Part shown: one piece after another, positions 28,943 through 39,477 of the stretch
How the letters are laid out: each line of letters starts with the position of its first letter
Numbering within the stretch: position 1 is the first letter of the stretch
NCBI GenBank assembly: GCA_948469655.1
Contig: CAOKMF010000006.1
Span: forward strand, 21,830-85,829
Direction of reading: 5' to 3'
Length of the DNA: 64,000 nucleotides
From: an uncultured Clostridium sp.
Lineage (GTDB): Bacteria; Bacillota; Clostridia; TANB77; CAG-508
The notes under the pieces: model-generated
Database searches by the model: none
The model's input: the letters and a program-made list of their open reading frames with translations, nothing else
What the model was told of the DNA's origin: nothing
Position numbers and translations under genes: made by a program

Positions 28943-29651
28943 ATTCTACGTTCTCCTCTTCTTCATTCTTTTTATTTAATACATTTACAATTAAATCTTT
29001 TGTTACAAAAACAGTTCTTTTGTTAAATTCTCTTTGCCAAGCTCCTTCATATCGTGACCAATGAAATCCATTGTCTTTTAATGCTTGTCTAATCTCATCA
29101 CTAGGCTTATCATCAAATAATAATTGGATTCTATTTATGTCTTTATTATGAATCGCCTTTCCACCTTTAAACTCTATATTATGAAACTCTAAATTTTCTT
29201 GTTCTTCTAGTCGTTTTATTCTTTCTTTTGTGCTTCTTATCCTTGCCCCTATATTTGTAAGTTCCCATGTCGAATGTTCCCTTGCTTTAATACTTGCTCT
29301 TTCATTTTCTAACCTTTGTAATTTATCTTTCAATTTTTCAATTGCATTTGGATCGTCATTATAAATTACCGTGCTACTTTGTGCTGACTCTGCTCGGTCT
29401 TTATAATATTTACTTTTTTTATCTTCTTCAATTGATCTTCTAATATCTTCCCAAGCTCTCTCGTGCAATCTTCTTGCTTTTTTTTCTGAATGATGACCTC
29501 TTATTATTGGTTGTCCGGGTGTTGACATCAAAATTCTATTAGCTGTAGAATTACTATAATCTAACGATCTCTGCTTTGCTTTTTCTGAATATTCATTGTA
29601 CCTTGCTATTCTCTTTTGTTTTCTTTCTTCATAGTCTAATCTTCCTCCCAT
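28935..29651 (-). CDS. DUF3560-family protein ending EFE
   Basis: A 238-residue protein with the DUF3560 pattern: an Arg/Lys-rich N-terminus with Tyr (ERKQKRIARYNEYSEKAKQR), GQPIIRGHHSEKKARRLHER, a YYKDRAES-DDP-coiled-coil section, then a C-terminal domain (FDDKPSDEIRQALKDNGFHWSRYEGAWQREFN). It ends EEEENVEFE. The family is common on plasmids and ICEs; its biochemical role is unknown. Confidence 0.75.
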   Translation of the reverse strand: MGGRLDYEERKQKRIARYNEYSEKAKQRSLDYSNSTANRILMSTPGQPIIRGHHSEKKARRLHERAWEDIRRSIEEDKKSKYYKDRAESAQSSTVIYNDDPNAIEKLKDKLQRLENERASIKAREHSTWELTNIGARIRSTKERIKRLEEQENLEFHNIEFKGGKAIHNKDINRIQLLFDDKPSDEIRQALKDNGFHWSRYEGAWQREFNKRTVFVTKDLIVNVLNKKNEEEENVEFE

Positions 29652-29683
29652 TTTTCACTCCTTTCTCAATTAAAAAAAAGACT

Positions 29684-29732
29684 TTGCAAAAGTTTTGTTG
29701 CATTCTAACTCTCTTTACATTCCTTTTGCAAG
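29684..29732 (-). terminator. Hairpin between 29735 gene and DUF3560 gene
   Basis: GACTTGCAAAAG pairs with CTTTTGCAAAGTC (one bulge) around a ~24-base loop, followed on the minus strand by eight T. It lies immediately after the stop of the 29735-30103 gene, so it is probably its terminator. Confidence 0.55.
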
Positions 29733-29734
29733 TC

Positions 29735-30103
29735 TTATTCAAATTCTTCTTCATCTTCTAGGCTCTGATAATCTTTTACTCCTTTTGGGTCATATTCTTT
29801 TAATTTTTCAATGTCAAAAACAACACGATCATATTTCCCCATATTATAATTAACTGTACAGACTACTTTCTTTATAATTCCTTCTTCGATCAATTTTTTC
29901 TCAAGTCCACAATCCTTTGTGATTGAACTAATAAATGCCTCATTTTTATCAAGAGAATAACCACCTAAATTAACTGTTATATCTCCATAAAAATCATTTT
30001 TCGTGTTAGCAGTTACTGCTAATCCTTCATTAAATATATAGTGTTCTACATTTAAAAATAAAGTTTTTTTATTAAATTTTAAGGTTTTTCTATTTTTTTC
30101 CAT
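29735..30103 (-). CDS. DUF4313-like protein ending EFE
   Basis: A 122-residue protein; I use the ATG nine bases after GGAG. It has the layout of the DUF4313 family: KTLFLNVEHYIFNEGLAVTA, YGDITVNLGGYSLDKNEAFI and a C-terminal YDRVVFDIEKL. It ends SLEDEEEFE with no gene directly following, so in this case the tail cannot be explained by overlap with a downstream ribosome site. Confidence 0.6.
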   Translation of the reverse strand: MEKNRKTLKFNKKTLFLNVEHYIFNEGLAVTANTKNDFYGDITVNLGGYSLDKNEAFISSITKDCGLEKKLIEEGIIKKVVCTVNYNMGKYDRVVFDIEKLKEYDPKGVKDYQSLEDEEEFE

Positions 30104-30158
30104 TTTATTTTTCTCCATTCCTTATATAATGATTTTTAATAGTTTTGAAGTCTATTTC

Positions 30159-31274
30159 TTATATTTGTACAACTTCTTCCCAAGTAAATCCTTCTCTTCC
30201 AAAATGCCCATAATTTGTTGTTTTACTATAAATTGGCTTCTTTAGATCTAGATATGTAACAATACCATTTGGAGTTAAATCAAACTTTTCTTTTATAAGC
30301 TTTATAATTAACCCTTCTGAAATTTTATTTGTTCCAAAGCAATCTATATAAATTGATAATGGTTTTTCTATTCCAATACCATAAGACATCTGTATTTCAC
30401 ATTTTTGTGCTAGTCCATTTGCAATAACACTTTTTGCAATATGTCTTAGCATATATGATGCCGATCTATCAACTTTGCTTGCATCTTTTCCTGAGAAAGC
30501 TCCGCCTCCATTTCTTGCAATTCCTCCATAAGTATCAACTGCAAGTTTTCTTCCTGTAAGACCTGTATCTGCAATAGCTCCTCCAATTACAAATCTTCCT
30601 GTTGGATTAACGTAAAATCTAGTATTTGCATCTATCATATCAGGATTTACAACTGCAAATACAACTTTTTTCAATAAATCATTTTGCAAAGTTTCTATGT
30701 CAATGTTATCTAAATGTTGTGTAGATATAAGAATTGTATCAATCCTTATTGGCATATCATCCATATACTCTACTGTTACTTGAACTTTTCCATCTGGCTT
30801 TAGATATGGAATCTCTCCTAATTTTCTTACATCAGCTAATTGCTTTGAAATTTTATGTGCAACACTTATTGGATATGGCATATAGTCCTCTGATTCATCT
30901 GTAGCATATCCAAACATAATACCTTGATCTCCTGCCCCTCCAACATTTACTCCAATTGCTATATCATTACTTTGCTTTGTAATATTTATATCTATATTAC
31001 AAGTTTTATAATCCATAGTAGTTTTTTCATCATCGTATCCTACTTCTTTTAGTTTTTCCCTTACTATACTTTCAATATCAATAATAGCATTTGATGTTAT
31101 TTGTCCCGCTATTGTTACTTTATTATTTGATATAAGAGTTTCAACTGCAACTCTTGAATTTTCATCTTGCTCTAAGCAAGCATCTAAAATTGAATCTGAT
31201 ATAAAATCACATACTTTGTCAGGATGCCCTTCTGTTACAGATTCACTTGTTAAAAAATATTTTTTATGTCCCAT
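30159..31274 (-). CDS. metK: S-adenosylmethionine synthetase
   Basis: A 371-residue MetK that makes SAM from methionine and ATP. Visible are the N-terminal TSESVTEGHPDKVCD, GGAGDQGIMFGYA, the phosphate-loop-like GGGAFSGKDASKVDRSASY, and a normal end. There is no in-frame CGG. It carries leader repeat copy C upstream, shared with the leading-region ICE genes, and lies inside the ICE edge, so it is probably cargo that supplies SAM, perhaps for the element methyltransferase. No SAM riboswitch was seen. Confidence 0.93.
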   Translation of the reverse strand: MGHKKYFLTSESVTEGHPDKVCDFISDSILDACLEQDENSRVAVETLISNNKVTIAGQITSNAIIDIESIVREKLKEVGYDDEKTTMDYKTCNIDINITKQSNDIAIGVNVGGAGDQGIMFGYATDESEDYMPYPISVAHKISKQLADVRKLGEIPYLKPDGKVQVTVEYMDDMPIRIDTILISTQHLDNIDIETLQNDLLKKVVFAVVNPDMIDANTRFYVNPTGRFVIGGAIADTGLTGRKLAVDTYGGIARNGGGAFSGKDASKVDRSASYMLRHIAKSVIANGLAQKCEIQMSYGIGIEKPLSIYIDCFGTNKISEGLIIKLIKEKFDLTPNGIVTYLDLKKPIYSKTTNYGHFGREGFTWEEVVQI

Positions 31275-31360
31275 ATCTTTTCAAACCTCCATTCTTTACT
31301 TTTTCTCTATATTAGACATTTATCATATTTCTCTATAACTAACTTTTACACTGCCTCACA

Positions 31361-31414
31361 CTCCTTTCTCCATTCGCACGACGTTCGATTTTGTGCCGTT
31401 TTTATTTCTACTCG
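31361..31414 (-). promoter_or_regulatory. Leader repeat, copy C
   Basis: Third copy of the leader element, about 90 bases upstream of metK. GCAC pairs with GTGC around AAAATCGAACGTC, and the AAATAAAAA side is preserved. It differs from copies A and B at both stem arms in a compensated way. Confidence 0.45.
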
Positions 31415-31601
31415 GACAAATTACTTAACTCGTTTTTTCTAATACAAAAAGAGTAGCTACATTTAAAACTACTCTTGTAATTATTAAATTTAATCTATAT
31501 CAAAATCAATCTCGTATTTGATCTCCTTAGTAGTATGCATTCTTCCTGCTCCTAGCTGACCACCTTTTCTTAAAAAAATATGTGTCTGTTTTGAGCGTAT
31601 C

Positions 31602-31883
31602 ATGCATATGATAAGAGCAGATATTACAACAGAAGTTTCACCAATTGTTGGATCTGAAAGACAATCAGAAGAACTTGTAACTTCTCTTCTTTCTGAATTT
31701 GAAACAGACCCTAAGAAAATTTGGGAGTCTAACATTTTTGGTAAGAGCTTACACGAACTTGTAAATGAAGGACTACAAAATAAATTATATAGAATGCCAG
31801 AAGATGCTCAAATGAAACTTCAAGAGACACTAGAACGTATTGTAAATGAAGGCAGTGGTGGCTTAATTTGTATTATTCTTTAA
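31602..31883 (+). pseudogene. spoIVA: 3' fragment of spoIVA (stage IV sporulation protein A)
   Basis: About 93 residues matching the C-terminus of SpoIVA: MIRADITTEVSPIVGSERQSEEL ... WESNIFGKSLHELVNEGLQNKL ... LQETLERIVNEGSGGLICIIL and stop. Homology begins abruptly at about 31600, with no ribosome site, and the ~400 upstream residues are absent from the window. SpoIVA is the ATPase scaffold of the spore coat. The break coincides with the ICE edge, so the element probably inserted in or recombined with spoIVA; the other part should lie beyond the left edge. Confidence 0.85.
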
Positions 31884-33216
31884 AATTTTTTGGATATGCA
31901 GACTGTTTAGAAAAAGCGGTCTGCTTTTTTTCTTTTTACTTAGAATAAAAATTATTGAGATTGCAAATATAAATAAATCTGCTAAAAACAATTTGATAAA
32001 AAAGTGGTCATTTCCGCGTCCTTGGAAGCTTTTTTTCTTCTTTAGCTACGTTAGGTTTGGTAATACTATCATTTACTGTTTCTTTTACTTCTGTATCTTC
32101 TTTATTTGATTCTTCTTCTTTTATTTCTTCTTTATTTTCATCCTCATTTTGTTCTTTGTCAGCTAGATTAGGTTTTTTATTCGTTTCCTCTTCGTCTTGC
32201 TTTCCATCATCTGGCTTTTCAGGTTTGTCTACTTTATCTTCACCATTTTCAGTATCTTCTATTTTTTTATGTGTGAATATAATGCTTTCTGCATTTTCTT
32301 CGTATACCCCATCTTCATATATTATATATTCACTTGAAGCTTCTTCTGGTGTCTCTAGATTATCCAAATAACCTACTGCTCTGAAGATTTTTTCATCTTT
32401 GTATTTCCCTGTAATGTGAACTTCCATTTCAAATTCTAAGTCTTTATATTCATTTGGTATCATTATTTTAAAAACATTTTCATCAGGTTTAAATTCTGTT
32501 TTATTTTCTTCACCATTCTGAGTTGTAACTAAATAATTTTCAAGATTTTTTGCCACTATGGATACATCATATCCTAAAAAATTATCTCCTTCTTTTGTAA
32601 CTTTATATTCTAGTGAATAATAATTGGGGTTGATATCATCTTCATTAAAACCTTTGATATTTGTAACTCTTATTTTTCTTGGCATTCTATTTATCTCTTC
32701 TGTTTTTTCTTCCAATATCTGTGGTACAGCATTCATTATTTTTTTAGCTCTTTCCTTTAATGTATCTTCTATACCTGTTTTTATATTATAGTGTTTACTT
32801 ACTTCCTCTGCAGAATAATTATGTATATAGCAGTCTATTGCAATTTTTGTTGCAATATATAAATCTTCTTCATTATTTAATCCATATTTTTTTATATTTT
32901 CTTGTTTATTACCATTTTTTATTATTTTTATAAAATCGTCTCTAGTATTTAAATCTTTTTCTGTCATTCCAGAATTTATTTTGTTTAAACTCTTAGTCTT
33001 TGGTCCTACTTCATACATATATATACCACCTGCTAAATATCTAGTAATTGATATATCTTCCCATATATCTTCATCAGAAGATATCTCAATTGCTCCATCT
33101 AATTCCGTAATTCTCGTTCCTATTATATTAAAATTTGCACCTTCTGTTAATGCTTGTACACTAGTACCAAAGATAAGCATTATCATTATAAATATTATAA
33201 ATATCCTTTTTTTCAT
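31863..33216 (-). CDS. LPXTG cell-wall-anchored surface protein, one CGG +1 shift
   Basis: The start (MKKRIFIIFIMIMLIFG) lies behind AAAGGA, with a signal peptide ending near VQA. A ~280-residue outer region is followed by a Glu/Lys-rich stalk. The plain frame ends KKLPRT-CGG-AAA-TGA (CGG 32014-32016). Skipping the C gives LPRTG, NDH, a membrane helix (FFIKLFLADLFIFAISIIFIL) and a basic tail SKKKKSR: a complete sortase signal. The stop is TAA 31863-31865. Total 450 residues. The adjacent sortase is its likely anchoring enzyme. Very strong evidence for the shift. Confidence 0.88.
31898..31931 (+). terminator. Terminator after spoIVA
   Basis: GCAGAC / GTCTGC arms around a 15-base loop, followed by seven T, 15 bases after the spoIVA stop. 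Confidence 0.6.
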
Positions 33217-33236
33217 TTTTAATTTTCCTTTCATTT

Positions 33237-33790
33237 TTATATTTTTTCTTTTCCTATAACACACCTTCTATAATCTCTTTTCCCTTTTTCACATGTTATT
33301 AGTGTTATTGTATTTTCTTCTGTATTTTCTAATACTTCTACATTTGTTTCTTTTATTATTTTACTTTCGAAAACTTCGTATCTCCTTTCTCCCATATTTG
33401 TAATATATATTATTTCTTCACCATTTTTAAGGTCTTTAATTTTCCCAAAATAGTGAGCATATGAGCCTTCATTGTGTGATGCAAGTGCGACATTTCCGCT
33501 TCCATAAAGGTGTTTCTTCAAAGTGTCCGAACAAAGTATTTTAAAATTTCCGGTCCTGTTCCTTCTTTTATCTCTGCTTCAACATTCAAACTTGGAATTA
33601 CAATCATACCAAGTATTCCATCTTTAAATACTGGCTCCTCTTGCACCTTTTCGTCTATATTTTCCTTCACATTTTCCAATTCTTGCTTTATTTCTTGTTC
33701 TCTGCTTCTAAAACTTGCATACTTAAAAGATGTGATAACTCCAGAAAAAGCACACAAAAATAATAGCAAAACAATAATTGTTTTTTTCAT
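33237..33790 (-). CDS. Sortase, two CGG +1 shifts
   Basis: N-terminal membrane helix (MKKTIIVLLLFLCAFSG) and IPSLNVEAEIKEGTGPEILKYFV. CGG at 33527-33529 gives GHFEETPLWK; CGG at 33496-33498 gives GNVALASHNEGSYAHYF, which includes the catalytic His. The catalytic Cys is in TLITCEKGKRDYRRC with the conserved Arg. Total 183 residues. Plain reading breaks the protein twice just before the active-site His. It overlaps the LPXTG protein region downstream and is its likely partner. Confidence 0.9.
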
Positions 33791-33975
33791 AAATATTCCT
33801 CTTTTTAAATTTTGGTATTTTTTAAGAATAATTTTGATAATTCTTTGATTGGCAAATGGTTGCCATTTTTGATTTTAAATTTTTACAAGAATAATAGAAA
33901 AGATAATTCTTGTGATTTGATTTTTATTATATTAACATGGTTTCTTTTAAAAATCAATAGTTTTTTTAAAAATTT

Positions 33976-34768
33976 TTATTTATTTTTTCCTTCATGATAT
34001 TTGTATATTAAACTTGATATATTTCTTATTACATCTTCATAATCTCCATTTCCATGTTCTGTAAGAATTATTAGGATATATGGATTATCACATAAAAATA
34101 TTCCTACATCATGAAAATACTTATTAGAATAACCATATTTATGAAGATTTGTAACATTATCTATTTTCATATAGTTCCCATAGTCATTTATAAAATATGA
34201 TTTTAGCTTTTCATTTTCTTCTATCATAGAATAAAGTTTTTTCATGTAAATCATTTGGTCTTCTATGCTTGTGTCTCCGAAGTTTCCTTTTCTTTGCAAA
34301 GTATTTTTTGCTCCTAACTGAATACCATATTCTTTTAAGTTTTCTCTTCCTATATATTTCATCAAATACTCATGTGCTTTATTATCACTTACAGATATAG
34401 CTTTTTTTATATAGATTTCTATTTCTTCTGTTACAAGTTTTTTATCATATAAATATATAGCATCCAAAGTTTTTATTAAACTTGCTCCATAGTAAATTTT
34501 TTCTCTATTATAATAAAAAGTATTTTGGGTTTTGATATCATAATATCCTATACTTACTTTATACCTTCTATCATTTATATAATTTGTTATTTGCTCTTTT
34601 TCATATTCATCTATGGTATTTTCTACATATGATATATTTAAAGCTTCTTGAAAATTATTAGTTTCTACATTTTTTTGAATAATTATTAATTTATTTTTCA
34701 GGACAAAACCGAAATATAAAAATTAGATTTAAAAATACTAGAAGTAAAATTTTGTTTTTTGATTTCAT
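33976..34768 (-). CDS. Serine hydrolase of the class A beta-lactamase/transpeptidase fold, one CGG +1 shift
   Basis: The ATG at 34766-34768 lies behind AAGGATG. The N-terminal helix (KILLLVFLNLIFIF) runs into CGG at 34709-34711; skipping the C gives GFVLKNKL and the frame continues to the stop at 33976. The catalytic SxxK is seen as YGASLIKTLDA, with SDNKAHEY as the SDN-like motif and TEHGNGD near the end in place of KTG. Total 263 residues. The missing KTG suggests it may not be a true beta-lactamase. It lies upstream of the sortase pair. Confidence 0.75.
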
Positions 34769-34860
34769 TTACAACATCCTTATAATTAAAATTTTTCCCC
34801 CATTTTAATTATTTTTATATAATAACATGTTTTTTTGTTATTTGCAATACAAAAAAATAA

Positions 34861-34894
34861 CTAGGCACTTTAGAGTTTTCCCTAAAGTGTCTAG
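34861..34894 (-). terminator. Terminator after 34935 gene
   Basis: 13-base arms CTAGGCACTTTAG / CTAAAGTGTCTAG (one mismatch) with an 8-base loop, followed on the minus strand by a T-rich stretch. Confidence 0.65.
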
Positions 34895-34934
34895 TTATGT
34901 TAGAATATAGTCGGCACAAACTATATTTCTAAAC

Positions 34935-35474
34935 TCAATCTCTCATGCTCTCATTGTCATGCATGTCGGTTGCGCCGTCTAAGTATATGACGACCACTTC
35001 TGAATCGGTCCAATACGGAAGGATATCATTCCATATTACATCATCGATGTGTTTTATTGCTTCTTCATTATCGCTAAAGTATGGAACTACAACCTTAAGC
35101 CTCATATTTGATGCAGGCTTTAGCTTTTCATCTGATGCATCCCACAAATCGGAAACCAGTACTATTCTATTGTACTCTTCTGCAACTTGGTTTAGCGAAA
35201 ACCATAATTTACTTGAGTCAAGCTCTACTCTATTTGTAGTATCGGTCTCTGATAAATTATATAAAATTTTATCTACTTCCACTGCAAATGTTTTTTCCAT
35301 ACTTTTTGACCTATCGAAAATGTATAATGGATTAACATCTATCCCTTCTACTATTTCTCGATAGTACTTAGGAAGGATTGTTCCTTCTTTTGCCTGTGCG
35401 TAATTAGGCACAAAAAAAGCCATAATTACGGCTGTTACAAGTAGGCCTACTCTGAACCGATTAGATTTCTTCAT
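34935..35474 (-). CDS. Secreted VWA-like hypothetical protein, likely foreign
   Basis: A 179-residue protein with a signal peptide (VGLLVTAVIMAFFVPNYAQA). It contains PLYIFDRSKSMEKTF, a von Willebrand A-like opening with a DxSxS-related pattern, and RIVLVSDLWDASD. The composition is richer in GC than the neighbours. CGG at codon 6 reads as Arg (KKSNRFRV); with the +1 rule it would terminate after a few residues. It is an isolated gene with its own ribosome site and terminator. Probably recent transfer. Confidence 0.6.
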   Translation of the reverse strand: MKKSNRFRVGLLVTAVIMAFFVPNYAQAKEGTILPKYYREIVEGIDVNPLYIFDRSKSMEKTFAVEVDKILYNLSETDTTNRVELDSSKLWFSLNQVAEEYNRIVLVSDLWDASDEKLKPASNMRLKVVVPYFSDNEEAIKHIDDVIWNDILPYWTDSEVVVIYLDGATDMHDNESMRD

Positions 35475-35651
35475 TTTTCTTCCTCCAAAACTGTTTTCTT
35501 TGTAATTCCTTATACAAGCATCTGTGCCAATACTTGCAAGTTCAATACAAAATGAGGTGATAATGAACCTTTCAACTCATCTTATGTTTTTAATTGTAAC
35601 ATAATTTCATATAAATATCAAGAAGTTTACCTATAAATAAAATATATAAAA

Positions 35652-35692
35652 GTTAAGCTGGTGACTTTAGTAAAATCTGTCACCAGCTTAAC
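35652..35692 (-). terminator. Terminator after the HAD gene
   Basis: Perfect 14-bp arms GTTAAGCTGGTGAC / GTCACCAGCTTAAC with a 13-base loop directly after the stop of the 35695 gene; T-containing sequence follows. Confidence 0.75.
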
Positions 35693-35694
35693 AC

Positions 35695-36459
35695 TTAGTA
35701 CAAAGATAAATCTCGAAGCAATGCATCAAGCATTTCTTCATATTTTCCGGTTCCAAACCGATGAGATGGCTCATATCCTCCTTTAAACTTATGATTGCCT
35801 ACTACATAGTCTTTGGAAAACTCTTGAGTCTTTAGTAAAATCGGCAAATCATTGTCAGAGTCTCCAAGTGCATAACAATTAGAAATTGGTACATTTAACA
35901 TTTCAGAAACCCATTTCATACCATTTGCTTTGTCAACAGAACTAATCATAATATCAATTGCATCTCTGTTCTCAAAGTATTTAAGTTTATCATGCGGAAG
36001 TGTCTTCCAACATTCAAAAAACACATTTAGTATGTATTCCTTGAGCTTCATGTCCTCATTCCAAAATGGTGTAGAGACAAAATCATTTGCCTCTCCATTT
36101 GGAGACCAAAAAATATCTTTTGGTAACTGCTTACGCATGATTTGCATAAAAGTCCGAAATTGTTCAAGTTCTTCTTTAGTAAAGTGAATAATTGAACATC
36201 CTTCTTTTGGTGGCATAGTAGTTCCTTTGTAGAGAACAGATCCTGTTGAGCCAAGAATCCAAGCTCCATTTGTTTGCCATTCAGTAGTTGCACCTGTCAT
36301 ATATGCACATGGTTGTGCTGTGCAATATATGAATTTTGTGTCGAGAGTACTTAATGAAATAATCTCATGAATTAATTCCTTGACCCGTTCTCTCATTGGT
36401 TCTCCCGGTGTTCGCAAAGTATTATCAACATCTGCGAATATTATGACTTTTTCTTTCAT
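35695..36459 (-). CDS. HAD-family phosphatase, likely foreign
   Basis: About 254 residues, starting MKEKVIIFADVDNTLRT behind AGGAGG. The DVDNT motif supplies the nucleophile and acid Asp. KANGMKWVSEM gives the conserved Lys, and ALGDSDNDLPIL is the C-terminal acidic motif of Cof-type HAD enzymes. It probably dephosphorylates a small metabolite. Two CGG codons read as Arg (QFRTF and SHRFG). The composition differs from resident genes. It stands alone before tRNA-Leu. Confidence 0.8.
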   Translation of the reverse strand: MKEKVIIFADVDNTLRTPGEPMRERVKELIHEIISLSTLDTKFIYCTAQPCAYMTGATTEWQTNGAWILGSTGSVLYKGTTMPPKEGCSIIHFTKEELEQFRTFMQIMRKQLPKDIFWSPNGEANDFVSTPFWNEDMKLKEYILNVFFECWKTLPHDKLKYFENRDAIDIMISSVDKANGMKWVSEMLNVPISNCYALGDSDNDLPILLKTQEFSKDYVVGNHKFKGGYEPSHRFGTGKYEEMLDALLRDLSLY

Positions 36460-36609
36460 ATAGTATTGCTCCTCCTTTGCACTAGCCATATAGATATAAT
36501 CTACATGGGAAATTTTAGATTTTCAACTTACTTTGAGTAGCACAATTATATCATCATAATATGTTTATGTCAATTTGTTTTTTCGTGGTGACATTTTTTC
36601 AAAATTATC

Positions 36610-36638
36610 TTGACAGTAACTATGAAATGTGCTAATAT
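36610..36638 (+). promoter_or_regulatory. Promoter of tRNA-Leu
   Basis: TTGACA (36610-36615), a 17-base spacer and TAATAT (36633-36638) lie 20 bases before the tRNA: a near-consensus housekeeping promoter. Confidence 0.85.
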
Positions 36639-36658
36639 ATATACTGTTCAATATAAAT

Positions 36659-36743
36659 GCGGATGTGGCGGAACTGGCAGACGCGCTGGTCTTAGGAACC
36701 AGTGTCAACGACGTGGAGGTTCGAGTCCTCTCATCCGCACCAA
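36659..36743 (+). tRNA. tRNA-Leu (anticodon TAG)
   Basis: An 85-base class II tRNA with acceptor GCGGATG/CATCCGC, a long variable arm (CAACGACGTGG), T-loop GTTCGAGTC, and encoded CCA. The anticodon stem CTGGT/ACCAG encloses CTTAGGA, giving anticodon TAG, which reads CUA. It is the only tRNA in the window, so the decoder of CGGN is not here. Confidence 0.95.
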
Positions 36744-36872
36744 CGACGTATCTGTTCGAACTAAATTGAACAGAATTGATACAGAAATCAATCAGAAAAT
36801 AAAATCTGGTTGATTTTTTTGTTGCTTAAAAACAATATTAAAATCATCCAAACGAAAGGATGGTGTTAAAAA

Positions 36873-37142
36873 ATGCAGATAATTAAGCAAGAACTAGAAT
36901 TTGAGGAATGTCTAAAACAGAGACTTGAATTTATATGTGAGTTTTCAAAAGTTACTCCTACCTTTATCAATGGTAGCATTAGAAAATTAGAGAGAACTAA
37001 TCTTACATATATTGAGCCACATAGAGTGATTATCAAAAATATTACTTTTTTAGTTTTCAATTATTCAAATGACATTTATATTACTAACTTGACTAAAAAG
37101 ATTAAATTATCAGAGTTAGAAGAATATTTGAAAAATATATAA
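36873..37142 (+). CDS. Hypothetical 89-aa protein
   Basis: A soluble protein (MQIIKQELEFEECLKQRLEF...) with alternating strands (HRVIIKNITFLVFNY). The upstream GGATGG is a weak ribosome site. It lies between tRNA-Leu and the serine recombinase, probably within the small mobile element. Unknown function. Confidence 0.45.
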   Translation: MQIIKQELEFEECLKQRLEFICEFSKVTPTFINGSIRKLERTNLTYIEPHRVIIKNITFLVFNYSNDIYITNLTKKIKLSELEEYLKNI

Positions 37143-37288
37143 TTGTAAATATTTGACATTTCTTAAAATCGTAGTATAATATAATCAATAAAAATTTATA
37201 TTTACTCGGCAAGAGTTATATATATGAGTACTTTGAAAAGATTATATTATATTGCATTATTATATTTTAGTTTATGATAAATGGATTT

Positions 37289-37331
37289 AAGAGATGTCAA
37301 TGGTACTCGTGTACTTTGATGTCTCTTTTTG
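37289..37331 (+). terminator. Hairpin with T-run before the recombinase
   Basis: A 12-bp stem (AAGAGATGTCAA / TTGATGTCTCTT, two G-T pairs) with a 15-base loop and a T-run, ending about 20 bases before the recombinase start codon. It could terminate the upstream gene or attenuate the recombinase. Confidence 0.6.
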
Positions 37332-37349
37332 TTTTATAAGGAGGTTTAA

Positions 37350-39281
<1,932 letters not shown>

Positions 39282-39380
39282 CGTGGCACGTTTTGTTTTT
39301 ACGAAGTAAAAATGAAAGTGGCGATAGCTAATTTGAATAAATTTTAGCTCTGTGAGATAAAATTTATTGCCTCGCAGAGA

Positions 39381-39445
39381 CCCCATGTTATGATAGTATG
39401 TCATAACATATAGGGGGTTAGGACTTGTGGCAAAGCCAAAGTCCT
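39381..39445 (+). other. Candidate oriT of the small mobilisable element
   Basis: Two inverted repeats lie just before the relaxase gene: CCCC-ATGTTATGA / TCATAACAT-..GGGG (39381-39417) and AGGACTT / AAGTCCT (39420-39445). MobV relaxases act at such repeats upstream of their own gene. The nick site is not identified. Confidence 0.5.
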
Positions 39446-39477
39446 GTGCTACGAAGAAATTTCAAAGGAGGGATTCT

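Noticed and set aside
31275..31440. SAM riboswitch upstream of metK
   Set aside because: No recognisable SAM-I core or matching helices; only the ICE leader repeat is present.
31490..31735. A minus-strand coding frame opposite the spoIVA fragment
   Set aside because: Its right half is the antisense of spoIVA. The left end (RKGGQLGAGRMHTTKEIKYEID) may be a genuine gene tail on the ICE side, but too little remains to support a call.
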